Shown here piece after piece: positions 7,231 to 16,424 of a stretch of 64,000 nt of DNA (position 1 is the first letter of the stretch; every line of letters begins with the position of its first letter). The position numbers and the translations under genes were made by a program. The DNA comes from Salinirubellus salinus. Its GTDB lineage: Archaea > Halobacteriota > Halobacteria > Halobacteriales > Haloarculaceae. The DNA is taken from positions 1,612,001 to 1,676,000 of the forward strand of contig NZ_CP104003.1 of NCBI RefSeq assembly GCF_025231485.1. Reading direction: 5' to 3'. The notes under the pieces were generated by a model. That model searched no databases, was not told the origin of the DNA, and saw only the letters and a list, made by a program, of their open reading frames with translations.

Positions 7231-9498
7231 CTACTGGAACGTCCGGGACACGTCCCGGTCGTCGTAGGTCTCGCTCTCGTGCTGTTCGAACCGGCGCTCG
7301 ATCTCCTCGTAGCGCTGGCGGGTCTCGTCGGTCACGGAGGGGTTGACCTCCTCCAGTGCCTGCTCGAAGTGCTCCCGCGTGATGCGGACGTTGCCGACGC
7401 TGGAACCGATGTCCTCGGGGTCGACGCTCGTGATGAGTTCGCGCGAGGCGTTCATCGCGGCCTCGCGGCAGACGGCCTCGATGTCGGCGCCGACGTAGCC
7501 CTCCATGTCGGTGGCGAGGTCGTCGAGGTCGATGTCGTCGGCCAGCGGCTTCTCGCGGGTGTGGACCTCGAGGATGGCACGCCGGGCGTCCTCGTCCGGG
7601 ACGGGGACGTGGACGTGACGGTCCAGCCGGCCCGGTCGCAGGAGTGCGGCGTCGATGAGGTCCGGGCGGTTCGTCGTGGCGATGACGACGACGTCCTCCA
7701 GCTCCTCCAGGCCGTCGAGTTCCGTCAGGAGCTGTGAGACGACGCGCTCGCCGACGCCCGAGTCGCCCATGCGCTGGCCGCGCTCGCCCGCGATGGAGTC
7801 GATCTCGTCGAAGAAGATGACGGTAGGCGCGTTGGCACGGGCCTTCTCGAACACCTCACGGACGCCCTTCTCGGACTCACCGACGTACTTGTTCAGCAGT
7901 TCGGGCCCCTTGATGGAGATGAAGTTCGACTGGGCCTCGTTGGCGACGGCCTTCGCGAGCAGGGTCTTCCCGGTGCCCGGCGGGCCGTAGAGCAGGACGC
8001 CGCGTGCGGCGGCCATGTCCAGTTGCTCGAACACTTCGGGGTACTCGAGCGGCCACTGGATGGTCTCGCGGAGCCGCTCCTTGGTCGATTCGAGGCCGCC
8101 GACCTGCTCCCAGGTGACGTCCGGCACCTCGACGAACACCTCGCGGAGCGCCGAGGGCGTGATGCCCTTCAGCGCCTCCTTGAAGTCTGTCTCGGTGACG
8201 GTCATCGACTCGAGTACGTCGGCGTCGATCTGGTCCTGTTCGAGGTCGAGCTGCGGGCGGATGCGCCGCAGCGAGTTCATCGCGCCCTCCTTCGCCAGCG
8301 ACTCGAGGTCCGCACCCACGAACCCGTGGGTGGACTCGGCGTACTGCTGGAGGTTCACGTCGTCGGCCAGCGGCATCCCGCGGGTGTGGACCTGGAGGAT
8401 CTCGAGGCGGCCGTCGGCGTCCGGGACGCCGATCTCTATCTCGCGGTCGAAGCGGCCACCACGTCGCAGCGCGGGGTCGAGCGCGTCGAGGCGGTTCGTC
8501 GCGCCGATGACGACCACGTCGCTGCGCTCGTCCATGCCGTCCATCAGCGAGAGCAACTGGGCGACGACGCGGCGTTCGACGTCACCGCTCGTCTCGCCAC
8601 GTTTCGGGGCGATGGAGTCGATCTCGTCGATGAAGACGATGGCCGGGGCGTTCTCCTCGGCCTCCTCGAACACCTCGCGGAGCTGTTCCTCGCTCTCGCC
8701 GTAGTACTTCGACATGATCTCCGGGCCGGAGATGTCCGTGAAGTACGCGTCTATCTCGTTGGCGACGGCCTTCGCCATCAGGGTCTTCCCGGTGCCCGGC
8801 GGGCCGTGCAGGAGCACCCCCTTCGGCGGCTCGATGCCGAGCTGCTGGAACAGTTCGGGGTGGCGCATCGGGAGTTCGATCATCTCCCGGACCTTGTCGA
8901 GTTCGTCGTCCAGCCCACCGATGTCCTCGTAGGCGACGGACGGTCCCTCGCCAGTGGCCGGACGGCCACCCGTGATCTGCTCGGCGGGCTTCTCGCTGAC
9001 CTCGACCTCCGTCCCGTCGGTGACGACGACGGTGCCCTGCGGGTTGGTGTTGGCTATCTTGAGCGGAATCTGCTGGCCACTCATCGAGGAGAGCGGGCCG
9101 AGACCGAGCGAGAACGGCACCTGCTGGCCCTTCGTGACGGCCTGCCCGCTCAGTTTGTCACGGATGTGGGGACCGACGTTCCCGCGGATGCGGAGGTTCT
9201 GCGGGAGCGCGACGGTGATGGACTTCGCGGGCTTGACGTCGGCGGCCTCGACCTCCACCTTGTCGTCGATGCCGACGTTGGCCTCCTGTCGGAGCCGACC
9301 GTCGACGCGGACGACGCCCGCGCCCTCGTCCTCGGGGTAGCCGGGCCAGACGCGGGCCACCGCACGGCCTCCGCTGCGCCCGTCGATGACGATGTAGTCA
9401 CCGTTCTCCAGTTCCATCTCGCGCATCGCGGCGCGGTCTATCGCGGCCAGTCCACGGCCGGCGTCTTTCTGTTTCAGGGGTTTGACGGTGAGTTTCAT
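7231..9498 (-). CDS. AAA+ ATPase Cdc48/VAT (p97 family)
   Basis: Hexameric ATP-driven unfoldase that extracts and unfolds proteins for the proteasome. It has 755 residues, normal for the family. The N-terminal substrate/cofactor domain covers about residues 1-190. D1 follows with Walker A GPPGTGKT and Walker [18 protein letters not shown]2 repeats [18 protein letters not shown] and [15 protein letters not shown], with arginine-finger segments of the type [13 protein letters not shown] and [14 protein letters not shown]. Start ATG overlaps the stop of the upstream alpha-crystallin-like gene by four bases, so the two are cotranslated. The C-terminus ends [15 protein letters not shown] without a clear HbYX proteasome-docking motif. 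Confidence 0.96.
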   Translation of the reverse strand: MKLTVKPLKQKDAGRGLAAIDRAAMREMELENGDYIVIDGRSGGRAVARVWPGYPEDEGAGVVRVDGRLRQEANVGIDDKVEVEAADVKPAKSITVALPQNLRIRGNVGPHIRDKLSGQAVTKGQQVPFSLGLGPLSSMSGQQIPLKIANTNPQGTVVVTDGTEVEVSEKPAEQITGGRPATGEGPSVAYEDIGGLDDELDKVREMIELPMRHPELFQQLGIEPPKGVLLHGPPGTGKTLMAKAVANEIDAYFTDISGPEIMSKYYGESEEQLREVFEEAEENAPAIVFIDEIDSIAPKRGETSGDVERRVVAQLLSLMDGMDERSDVVVIGATNRLDALDPALRRGGRFDREIEIGVPDADGRLEILQVHTRGMPLADDVNLQQYAESTHGFVGADLESLAKEGAMNSLRRIRPQLDLEQDQIDADVLESMTVTETDFKEALKGITPSALREVFVEVPDVTWEQVGGLESTKERLRETIQWPLEYPEVFEQLDMAAARGVLLYGPPGTGKTLLAKAVANEAQSNFISIKGPELLNKYVGESEKGVREVFEKARANAPTVIFFDEIDSIAGERGQRMGDSGVGERVVSQLLTELDGLEELEDVVVIATTNRPDLIDAALLRPGRLDRHVHVPVPDEDARRAILEVHTREKPLADDIDLDDLATDMEGYVGADIEAVCREAAMNASRELITSVDPEDIGSSVGNVRITREHFEQALEEVNPSVTDETRQRYEEIERRFEQHESETYDDRDVSRTFQ

Positions 9499-9758
9499 GC
9501 GTCTACCTCGACGTCGACGTCCGTGTCGCCGTCCTCCGGTACCTCGACCGTGAGGACGCCGTTGTTGATAGAGGCTCTGGCGCCCGCGGGGACCTCGAAC
9601 TCGTACTGGTCGTCGCCCGCGACGACGATGACCGTCCCGTCGACCACGTCGACGGTGGCCTCACCGGGGCCGAAGTCCGCGGCCAGCACCGTCCCGTCCG
9701 CGTAGTCGTAGCGCCGGCCGAACACCGACCCGTCGACGAACCGCTGTTGGTCGTTCAT
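9495..9758 (-). CDS. Small alpha-crystallin-like protein coupled to Cdc48 (DUF7127-like)
   Basis: An 87-residue haloarchaeal protein without assigned function. Reading [20 protein letters not shown], then [23 protein letters not shown] and [14 protein letters not shown], it is almost all beta-strand, and the last segment matches the G-V-L-T-V/x-x-P hallmark of the alpha-crystallin domain. I infer an Hsp20-like sandwich of minimal length. Its stop overlaps the Cdc48 ATG (ATGA), and a leaderless promoter precedes it, so it is the first gene of the Cdc48 operon. A substrate adaptor or cochaperone role is plausible but unproven. Confidence 0.75.
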   Translation of the reverse strand: MNDQQRFVDGSVFGRRYDYADGTVLAADFGPGEATVDVVDGTVIVVAGDDQYEFEVPAGARASINNGVLTVEVPEDGDTDVDVEVDA

Positions 9759-9783
9759 ACTAACCCCAAGTTAGGCGTTTGAG

Positions 9784-9791
9784 TATTTGAA
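9784..9791 (-). promoter_or_regulatory. TATA element of the Cdc48 operon
   Basis: On the minus strand TTCAAATA lies centred 29 bases before ATG 9758, the spacing expected for a leaderless haloarchaeal transcript. Confidence 0.5.
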
Positions 9792-9940
9792 CCTTTCGTC
9801 GACAAATCGCCCGACGTGAACGGGGTGCCAGAATCAACGGTGTGATTGCGGTTCAGGCCGTCGGGGACCGCGGGCCGGCCCCGGATTGCCGGCCGAAGCG
9901 TCACCCGAAGCGGTATCCCGGCGGGGGTGGAGGTGGGGGT

Positions 9941-10693
9941 ATGGAGACGGTCACACACGACGAACGGGAGACGGCGTACCGACGAGTTGGCGACCCCGAG
10001 GTCCTGTACGTCCACGGCAGCGGGGCCAGTCACAACGTCTGGGCGAACCAGTACGGCCGGGGGCGGGCCTCGGTGGCGCTCGATCTGAGCGGGCACGGCC
10101 GGAGCGAGGACGTGGACACGCCGTCCGGGATGGAGACGATGGACGCCTACGCCGACGACGTGGTCGCCGTCGCCGAGCGGACGGGCGCGGACGTGCTCTG
10201 CGGGAACTCACTGGGCGGCGCCGTCGCCCAGCACGTCGCGCTGGAGCGTGACCTCGACCTGTCGGGACTGGTCCTCGTCGGGACGGGACCGACCCTCGCG
10301 GTGGACGAGGGGCTCGACTCGCTGCTGGCCAGCGAGTTCGAGAAGGCTATCGACGTGCTCCACCGGCCGGACCTCCTGTTCCACGACCCGGACCCCGAGG
10401 ACGTCGAACGGTCGAAGGAGGCGATGCGCGAGTGTGGACAGGCGGTCACGCTCCGCGACTTCCGGAGCTGTGACACCTTCGACAGCCGTGACCGGCTGGG
10501 CGAGGTGGACGTGCCGACGCTCGTCGTCCACGGCGAACACGACGGGATGACGCCGCCGGAACTGCACGCGGAGCTGGCCGACGGGATCCCGGACGCGACG
10601 CTCGTGGAGATCGCCGACGCGGCACACCTCCCGTTCGTCGAGCGGCCCACGGCGTTCGACGACGCCGTCGACGCGTTCCTCGACGGCCGCTGA
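9941..10693 (+). CDS. Alpha/beta-fold hydrolase
   Basis: A 250-residue serine hydrolase; the substrate is unknown. The oxyanion segment VLYVHGSGASHNVW lies near residue 25, the nucleophile elbow is GNSLGG (about residue 88), the acid is probably the Asp in VVHGEHDGMTPP and the histidine is in AAHLPFVERP. The fold and residue order match small esterases and proline-iminopeptidase-like enzymes. ATG 9941 is preceded by GGAGGTGGGGGT and gives the normal length; an upstream GTG would add 33 unrelated residues. It stands alone. Confidence 0.88.
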   Translation: METVTHDERETAYRRVGDPEVLYVHGSGASHNVWANQYGRGRASVALDLSGHGRSEDVDTPSGMETMDAYADDVVAVAERTGADVLCGNSLGGAVAQHVALERDLDLSGLVLVGTGPTLAVDEGLDSLLASEFEKAIDVLHRPDLLFHDPDPEDVERSKEAMRECGQAVTLRDFRSCDTFDSRDRLGEVDVPTLVVHGEHDGMTPPELHAELADGIPDATLVEIADAAHLPFVERPTAFDDAVDAFLDGR

Positions 10694-10918
10694 ACCGCCG
10701 AGCGGCGCCCGCGGCTCCAGCACGTCGACCCGGTAGTCGTGGCGCTCGCGGCGTCGCTCGACGGCCTGGTCGTCCACCCCGAGGACGCCATCGACGCAGG
10801 CGGTGTCGTGCTCCAGCAGGGGACGACGGAGTCGTTCGTCAGCCGCCTCGGGCGTCGGCGGGCGACGGTCGGGACGGGGGAGCCGGACCTCCGTTCTGGA
10901 CGGCTCGGTCGGCCCGTG
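10694..10918 (-). pseudogene. Possible remnant of an unidentified gene
   Basis: On the minus strand a frame with strong G/C third positions runs from after a stop at 10919-10921 down to the hydrolase end. It reads TEVRLPRPDRRPP, then EAADERLRRPLLEHDTACVD and DDQAVERRRERHDYRVDVLE. It has no start codon near its beginning and runs into the antisense of the hydrolase, so if it was a gene it is truncated at both ends. I do not recognise it, and high GC alone can produce such frames. Confidence 0.3.
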
Positions 10919-10996
10919 TCACCACGGTGATATCGCGGCATCGGGCCGGAACGTCCCTCATCTCGAATAGCCGGAGATAGCCGGACATCACCGGGC

Positions 10997-11006
10997 TTTT
11001 ATTATT
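10997..11006 (+). promoter_or_regulatory. TATA element, leaderless promoter
   Basis: TTTTATTATT is centred 28 bases before ATG 11030. It rules out an in-frame GTG at 11009, which would lie upstream of the transcription start. Confidence 0.55.
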
Positions 11007-11029
11007 CAGTGGCCGTCAGGTACGAATCC

Positions 11030-11455
11030 ATGTCCCCACCCGAGGCGCGCATCGTCGGCCCGGCGGGCGAGGCGGCGATAGCCGCCGCCGAAGAGTGCCT
11101 CGGCGGCCGCCTCCGGACGGTCGTCGTCTACGACGAGGCCGACTACGAGGTCAGGTACGTCTCGGACGTGGTGCGTGCTCAGCTCGGCGAGGCGGGAGTC
11201 CGTGAGACGGCAGCCCAGCTCCACGGCTACGTCCACCTGGACTTCGTCGAGCGTGACCTCTTCGCTGACCTGACGCCGACGGCCGGCGACGTGCGGACCA
11301 CCATCACCCGGCTCGACCGGGTCACGTTCGTCCGGTACCTCGTCGAGGACGCCGGCGTGTTCCTCTCGGTCGCTCCCGACGCCGACCTGACTGCGCTCTG
11401 CGCGGCGATGGACGAAGCGGTGGAAGGAGCGCGCGATGACACTGGAGACGCCTAA
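11030..11455 (+). CDS. Haloarchaeal conserved protein (DUF7522-like)
   Basis: A soluble 141-residue acidic protein with no assigned function. Visible features are an alternating strand/helix pattern with RTVVVYDEADYEVRYVSDVV, AAQLHGYVHLDFVERDLF and DRVTFVRYLVEDAGVFLSVA. The YDxxDYEVRYV segment is typical of a protein family confined to haloarchaea, which I place near DUF7522 from memory. The start is set by the TATA element 28 bases upstream. The next gene begins 36 bases downstream in the same direction, so cotranscription is likely. Confidence 0.7.
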   Translation: MSPPEARIVGPAGEAAIAAAEECLGGRLRTVVVYDEADYEVRYVSDVVRAQLGEAGVRETAAQLHGYVHLDFVERDLFADLTPTAGDVRTTITRLDRVTFVRYLVEDAGVFLSVAPDADLTALCAAMDEAVEGARDDTGDA

Positions 11456-11491
11456 CGCCACGCTTATCGACGGCCCGGCCGGAGTCTGCCT

Positions 11492-11803
11492 GTGCCGACA
11501 CGCGTAGAGTCCACCGACCCGGACGGGGTCGACTTCGGCTGGGTGATGCAGACCACGTTCGTCCTGACCGTCACCGTCGGGGCCGTCGTCGTCACGGCGG
11601 TCGCCGTGTTCTGGGGCGTCGACCTGCCGACGTGGGGCGCCCGCGCCAGTTTCGCCATCCGCGTGGGTGCGGTGGTGTGGCTGTTCACGGCCACGTTCGT
11701 CTACCTCTACGCACGTCGTCGGGCCGAGGAGGGGAAGGGGACCGGGGACGGGAGCGAGGGGACGACTCAGTCCGAGGCCGACGGCGGCCACTCCGAGACG
11801 TAG
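11492..11803 (+). CDS. Two-helix membrane protein (DUF5822-like)
   Basis: A 103-residue membrane protein of unknown role. After a conserved N-terminal stretch (DPDGVDFGWVMQTTFVLTVT) it has two hydrophobic helices (about residues 20-43 and 55-73) joined by DLPTWGARASFAIRVGA, and a hydrophilic tail of charged and Ser/Thr residues. The GVDFGWVMQTTF motif identifies a family widespread in haloarchaea. Translation starts at GTG 11492. The 3' end overlaps the convergent HAD gene by 37 bases. Confidence 0.75.
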   Translation: MPTRVESTDPDGVDFGWVMQTTFVLTVTVGAVVVTAVAVFWGVDLPTWGARASFAIRVGAVVWLFTATFVYLYARRRAEEGKGTGDGSEGTTQSEADGGHSET

Positions 11804-12309
11804 CGGAAGGGGACGCCCGCTCGCTCGGCGGTCACCGCGTCGCGTTCGCCGTCTCCGACGAAGACGGCCGTCGCGGGGTCGACCCCGAGCGCCCGACAGG
11901 TCGCCAGCAACGGTTCCGGGTCCGGTTTCTCCGTCGCCACGGAGTCCCGGCCGACGACGGCGTCACCGACGACCTGCCCGGTCAGGTCGTGCGTCGTGAG
12001 CGCCTCCCGGGCGGCACGCTCGGCGTTCAGCGTACACACCCCGACCGGTCCCTCGGGGACGGTGTCCGCGCAGGGGAGTCGCGCCGACTCGCGTGCCCCC
12101 TCGGTCTCGTGGCCCGCGATGCACTCGTTGACCGCCACGCGGTGGCCCGTCTCCTTCCCGAGTTCCCAGAGCCCCCACAGGTCGTGGCCGTCGGTGGTCA
12201 CGCCCCGGTCAGCGAGGAGGCTCGCGACGTCGCGCTGGACCACAGCCCAGTCGACCGCCAGATCCACGAGCGTCCCGTCGAGGTCGAAGACGACCGCCTC
12301 GTACTCCAT
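11767..12309 (-). CDS. HAD superfamily phosphatase
   Basis: A 180-residue haloacid dehalogenase-type phosphatase, phosphoglycolate-phosphatase-like in size. Motif I is FDLDGTLVDLAVDW with the nucleophile Asp and acid/base Asp at residues 9 and 11; the helical cap follows (about 15-85). The motif III lysine is probably in SVATEKPDPEPLL, and motif IV is VFVGDGERDAVTAERAG. The start codon shares a base with the stop of the acyl-CoA dehydrogenase upstream (ATGA on the minus strand), so the two are translationally coupled; whether they share a pathway is unclear. The substrate is unknown. Confidence 0.88.
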   Translation of the reverse strand: MEYEAVVFDLDGTLVDLAVDWAVVQRDVASLLADRGVTTDGHDLWGLWELGKETGHRVAVNECIAGHETEGARESARLPCADTVPEGPVGVCTLNAERAAREALTTHDLTGQVVGDAVVGRDSVATEKPDPEPLLATCRALGVDPATAVFVGDGERDAVTAERAGVPFRYVSEWPPSASD

Positions 12310-13445
12310 CAGCGGCCGTCGCCCAGCAGTTCGCGGGCGATGATCTTCTTCTGTATCTCCGTGGTCCCCTCGTAGATCTCGGTGATCTTCGCGTCGCGGT
12401 ACATCCGCTCGACGGGGAAGTCGGTGGTGTAGCCGTAGCCGCCGTGGATCTGGATGGCCTCGTTGGTCACCTCCATGGCGTTGCGCGAGGCGTGGAGTTT
12501 CGCCATCGAGGCGGCCCGCGCTGGCGGTCGCCCCGAGTCGAGTTCGCGCCCCGCGTCGTAGGTCAGCAGGCGCGCGGCCTGCGTCCCGGTCGCCATGTCG
12601 GCCAGTTTGTGCCGGATGGTCTGGAACTCCGAGATGGGCTGGTCGAACTGCTCACGGTCCTGCGCGTACGATTTCGCCTCGTCGAGCGCCGACTGCGCGA
12701 GGCCGACCGCCTGCGCAGCGATGGCGACCCGCCCGCCGGTGAGCGAGTGCAGCGCGGCCGACAGCCCACGGCCCTCCTCCGTGAGGCGGTTCTCCTCGGG
12801 GACGCGCAGGCCGTCGAACATCAGCGTGGTGGTGTCGCTGGCCCGCAGGCCGAGTTTGGCCTCCTTCTTCCCCACCTCGACGCCCGACTGGTCCTTCTCG
12901 AAGAGGAACTGCGTGATGCTGCTGGGGTCCTCGGGGTCGGTCTTGGCGAAGACGACCCCGACCTCGCCACGCTCGCCGTTCGTGATCCACTGTTTCTTCC
13001 CGTCGATGACGTACTCGTCGCCCTCCTCGCGCGCGACCGTGGACATCCCCGCGGGGTTCGACCCGGCCTCGGGTTCAGAGAGACAGAACATCCCGACGGG
13101 CCGGCCGGTGGCCATCTCGGTGAGGTACCGCTCGTGGTGGGCCTCGGAGCCGAACTCGCGGATGCAGGAGGCCGCGAGCATGTGGACGCTCGCGGCGGTG
13201 GCGACGGCGAGCATGCCGTACGCGAGTTCCTCGTTGACGATGGCGTAGGTCAGGCCGTCGGCGTCGTAGCCCCCGTACGCCTCGGGGATGGTGAGCGAGA
13301 GCAGGTCGAGTTCGCCCAGTCGGTCCCAGATGCCCTCCGGGAACGTCTCCGTCTCGTCTGCCTCGGCGGCGACGGGACGTATCTCCTCGACGGCCAGTTC
13401 GCGGACCGTCTCCCTGACCGCCTCCTGTTCGGGCGTGAGTTCCAT
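12309..13445 (-). CDS. Acyl-CoA dehydrogenase
   Basis: FAD-dependent oxidation of an acyl-CoA to the enoyl-CoA, 378 residues, full length. FAD/substrate motifs [16 protein letters not shown] (about residue 120) and [15 protein letters not shown] are present, then the C-terminal [31 protein letters not shown]; the Glu in IYEGT is at the position of the catalytic base in short/medium-chain and branched-chain enzymes. Electrons would pass to electron-transfer flavoprotein, not encoded here. It is the first gene of a two-gene unit with the HAD phosphatase. Chain-length preference cannot be read from sequence. Confidence 0.93.
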   Translation of the reverse strand: MELTPEQEAVRETVRELAVEEIRPVAAEADETETFPEGIWDRLGELDLLSLTIPEAYGGYDADGLTYAIVNEELAYGMLAVATAASVHMLAASCIREFGSEAHHERYLTEMATGRPVGMFCLSEPEAGSNPAGMSTVAREEGDEYVIDGKKQWITNGERGEVGVVFAKTDPEDPSSITQFLFEKDQSGVEVGKKEAKLGLRASDTTTLMFDGLRVPEENRLTEEGRGLSAALHSLTGGRVAIAAQAVGLAQSALDEAKSYAQDREQFDQPISEFQTIRHKLADMATGTQAARLLTYDAGRELDSGRPPARAASMAKLHASRNAMEVTNEAIQIHGGYGYTTDFPVERMYRDAKITEIYEGTTEIQKKIIARELLGDGR

Positions 13446-13487
13446 ACCGTGGCGTGGGACGGGGGAGGCAAAAACTGCGTGGGAAGG

Positions 13488-13523
13488 GAGGCGTGAGCGA
13501 GCGCCAGCGAGCGAACGCCTCCA
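13488..13523. repeat. Intergenic hairpin with GAGCG/AGCGA core
   Basis: GGAGGCGT (13488-13495) and ACGCCTCC (13516-13523) are perfect 8-bp arms around a core made of repeated GAGCG/AGCGA units. It lies 43 bases before the acyl-CoA dehydrogenase start and is a member of the hairpin family discussed in the findings. Confidence 0.6.
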
Positions 13524-13624
13524 TCGGCGAACGGCGAGCGGAGGGAGCCGTGGGCCGGAACGCGCGAGCCTGCGGCACCTCGACGACCCACACGCGCGAC
13601 CCCGTCAGACGGCCACAGCCCGGT

Positions 13625-15043
13625 TCAGGCCTGCCGGACACCGTCCGGCGTCGTCCGCCCCGTGAGTTGCGGCCGGAACTCGAACCGCGCACCCCCGTCG
13701 GCTCCCTCGGTGAGCGAGACGGACCAGCCGTGGGCCGTGGCGATGTGTTCGACGACGACGAGCCCCCACCCGACGCCGTCGTCGGCGGTGGTGTAGCCCC
13801 GTCTGAACACCCGTTCGCGCTCGTCGGGCGGGACCCCGTGGCCGTCGTCCTCGACGTAGAACCCGCCACTCTGGAGCGGGCCGACGGTCACGCGGACGGC
13901 CTCGCCACCGTGGTCGACGGCGTTCGACAGGAGGTTCGCGAGCAGCTGGTGGAGCCGGTCCGGCGCGGCGTCGACGGTGCCGTCCTCGACCCCGAGCGTC
14001 CCGCCGGACGCGCCGAGTTCCGCCCAGACCGAGTCGGCGGCCGCGGCCAGTTCGACGGGTTCGGTCTCCTCGACGGCCGACCCGTGCCGGGAGAGTTCGA
14101 GCATGTCGGCGATGAGCGTCTCCATCCGGTCGAGCCCCACCGCCGCCCGGTCGAAGTCCGCGTCCCGACCGGTCTCGCGTGCCAGCGCGAGGCTCCCGGC
14201 GACGACGTTCAGTGGGCCGCGCAGGTCGTGGCTGAGGACCCCCGCGAACTCCTCGAGCCGGCGGTTCTGCGTCTCCAGTTCGCGCTGGCGGCGGCGCGCC
14301 GTCGTCACGTCCCGGGCGGCGACCAGTCCGGCAGGCTCCCCGTCGACCGGGATGCTCCGGTCGGTGGCCTCCAGTTCGCGGACCGTCCCGTCGGCGGTGA
14401 GGACGCGGAACTCGAACTCGGGGTCGAGGTACTCGCCGGCGATGCGGGCGGCGACCCGACGCTCGAACCGCCGGCGGTCGTCCGGGTGGACGAAACACCA
14501 CGGCTCGCTCCCGACCAGTGCCTCCCGGTCCCTGCCGGCGAGGTCGCAGGCCCGGTCGTTCGCGTAGAGCACCGACTCGCGGTAGAGCAGGATGGCGTCG
14601 CGACTCCCCTCGACCATCGCGCGGAACCGCTCCTCGCTCTCCTCCAGCGCCCGACGCGACCGGGCCGTCTCGATGGCGTTGTGCACCCGACGGGCGAGCA
14701 CCCGGAAGTGGTCCAGACCCTCCCCCTTCCGGAGGTAGTCGGTGACCCCAGCGGCGATGGCGCGCCCGGCAACCGCCTCGCTCCCGCGGGCCGTGTAGAG
14801 GACGAACGGGACGTCCTCGCCCGCCGCCCGGATGGCCTCGAGGAACTCGATACCGTCCGTATCCGGCATCTCGTAGTCGCTCACCACGCAGTCCACCCCA
14901 CCGATGGCGAGCCGTTCGACGCCCTCGGCGGCGGCCCCGACCGTCTCCACCCGCAGGTCGTCGTGGCGTCCGAGCGCCCGCGCCACCACCCGCGACATCG
15001 CAGCGTCGTCGTCGACGTACAGGACCGTCGCCTCACCCGTCAT
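13625..15043 (-). CDS. Receiver-PAS sensor histidine kinase (soluble)
   Basis: A cytoplasmic hybrid kinase of 472 residues with no membrane segment. Receiver domain: LYVDDDAAM, phospho-acceptor Asp in VVSDYEMPDTDG (about residue 53), and LYTARGSEAVAG. PAS domain about 135-255 (SEERFRAMVEGSRDAILLY through to LVAARDVT). HisKA box: FAGVLSHDLRGPLNVV with the phospho-His; N box LLANLLSNAVDHGG; G1 DDGHGVPP; G2 GVGWGLVVVEHIA. Having the receiver at the N-terminus suggests it takes phosphoryl groups from another kinase or modulates its own. No cognate regulator or DNA-binding output is adjacent, as is usual in haloarchaea. Confidence 0.92.
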   Translation of the reverse strand: MTGEATVLYVDDDAAMSRVVARALGRHDDLRVETVGAAAEGVERLAIGGVDCVVSDYEMPDTDGIEFLEAIRAAGEDVPFVLYTARGSEAVAGRAIAAGVTDYLRKGEGLDHFRVLARRVHNAIETARSRRALEESEERFRAMVEGSRDAILLYRESVLYANDRACDLAGRDREALVGSEPWCFVHPDDRRRFERRVAARIAGEYLDPEFEFRVLTADGTVRELEATDRSIPVDGEPAGLVAARDVTTARRRQRELETQNRRLEEFAGVLSHDLRGPLNVVAGSLALARETGRDADFDRAAVGLDRMETLIADMLELSRHGSAVEETEPVELAAAADSVWAELGASGGTLGVEDGTVDAAPDRLHQLLANLLSNAVDHGGEAVRVTVGPLQSGGFYVEDDGHGVPPDERERVFRRGYTTADDGVGWGLVVVEHIATAHGWSVSLTEGADGGARFEFRPQLTGRTTPDGVRQA

Positions 15044-15131
15044 AGCGTCGGGAAGGTCCCGTCAGCTATATAACACGGGCCCACCCCTCACGCCTCGACT
15101 GATAGGACTTCGTGAGTGTCTCGGCCGCGTC

Positions 15132-16367
15132 TCAGTCGCGCAGGAACGCGACCACCGTGTCTGGGTCGGCGTCGAACCCGCCCGCCTGCGCGGCCGTCGG
15201 TGACCCGCCACCGCCACCTCCGAACTCGTCGGTCACCCTGTCGGCCACGTCGCCGGCGTCCACCACGCCGTCAGTGGCCACCGCGAGGCTCCCGTCGCCC
15301 ACGAGCGCTACGACGTTCGCGGCGTCACCGGCGAGTGACCGGGCCTGTTCCATCAGCGCGTTCGCGTCCAGTGCGACGTGGCCGACGAGCCACTCGGCGC
15401 CGTCGCGTGCCACCGTCTCCGAGCGCAGCGCCGCCACGCGGGCCGCGACGAGGCGTGACTCGAGGTCCGCCACCTCCGTCTCGAGTGCCTCGCGCCGCTC
15501 GCGCGCACGCTCGACGGCCTCGGGCAGGTCCGTCACCGCCACGCCGAGGCCGCGGGCCGCGTCGTAGGCCGCCCGCCGCTCGGACGCTCGCCGCTCGATG
15601 CCCGCCGGGCCGACGGCGAACTCGACGCGGGTCCGTCCCTCGCCGGGGTTCGACCGCCCGAGGACCGTCACCGGGCCGATCTCGCGGGTGTTCGCGACGT
15701 GCGTGCCGCCACAGGCCGCCCGATCCCACGGGTCGTCGCCCCCGGTCGCCGGACCGATCTCGACCACCCGGACGCTGTCGGCGCCGGCGACACCCTCCTC
15801 GGTCTTGGTGTTGAAAGCCACCGACGCGTCGGCGAGGGCGTCCTCCCGGGGGACCGCGCCCCACGTCACCTCGCGACCCTCCCAGACCACGCGATTGACG
15901 AGCCGCTCCAGCTCCACCAGCGCCGCGTCGTCCACCTCGCTCGACGTCTCGAAGTCCACCCTGACCTTCTCCCGGGCCGGGTCGGGGGTGGCGTGGTCCC
16001 GGTCGGGGTCGGCCTCGATACCGAACCCGGCGTATCCGAGGTCGTCGAACAGGCGCCGGCCCGCCCCGTAGAGCGCGTGGCTGGCGGTGTGAGCGCGCTG
16101 GCAGTACCGGCGGAACTCGGGGTCGACCCGGCAGGCCACCTCGCGCCCCTCGGCGACCGGTTCGGCGAGCGTGTGGACCACCTCGCCGTCACGCGACTGT
16201 ACGTCGAGGACCTCGACACCGGCGACGGTACCGCGGTCGGCTGGCTGGCCACCACCTTCCGGGTAAAAGTACGTCTCCGAGAGGACGACCGACTCGCCGC
16301 CCGACTCGACGCGGGCGTCGAAATCGAGCGTGTACGGTTCGGCGGAGGCTCGCGACTCCATCGACAT
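15132..16367 (-). CDS. Alanyl-tRNA editing protein (AlaX-L type with DHHA1)
   Basis: Free-standing hydrolase that removes mis-charged serine or glycine from tRNA-Ala. It has 411 residues, the long AlaX form. The N-terminal part carries TYFYPEGGGQPADRG as in AlaRS editing domains; the zinc ligands are in AHTASHALYG (HTASH) and in AACGGTHVANT. Residues about 255-310 are a charged coiled coil, and the C-terminal DHHA1 domain ends with the Gly-rich EFGGGGGG and AAQAGG segments. A start six bases downstream (second Met, position 3) is also possible. It is alone between two unrelated genes. Confidence 0.92.
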   Translation of the reverse strand: MSMESRASAEPYTLDFDARVESGGESVVLSETYFYPEGGGQPADRGTVAGVEVLDVQSRDGEVVHTLAEPVAEGREVACRVDPEFRRYCQRAHTASHALYGAGRRLFDDLGYAGFGIEADPDRDHATPDPAREKVRVDFETSSEVDDAALVELERLVNRVVWEGREVTWGAVPREDALADASVAFNTKTEEGVAGADSVRVVEIGPATGGDDPWDRAACGGTHVANTREIGPVTVLGRSNPGEGRTRVEFAVGPAGIERRASERRAAYDAARGLGVAVTDLPEAVERARERREALETEVADLESRLVAARVAALRSETVARDGAEWLVGHVALDANALMEQARSLAGDAANVVALVGDGSLAVATDGVVDAGDVADRVTDEFGGGGGGSPTAAQAGGFDADPDTVVAFLRD

Positions 16368-16424
16368 GGTCGGGGTGACGAGCGCCTGGAGAAAAGGGTT
16401 ACCGCCGGGAACCGTCGTCGGGCC

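Noticed and set aside
8023-9705. Long plus-strand frame across the Cdc48 region
   Set aside because: Antisense shadow of the Cdc48 and alpha-crystallin-like genes, no recognisable domain.
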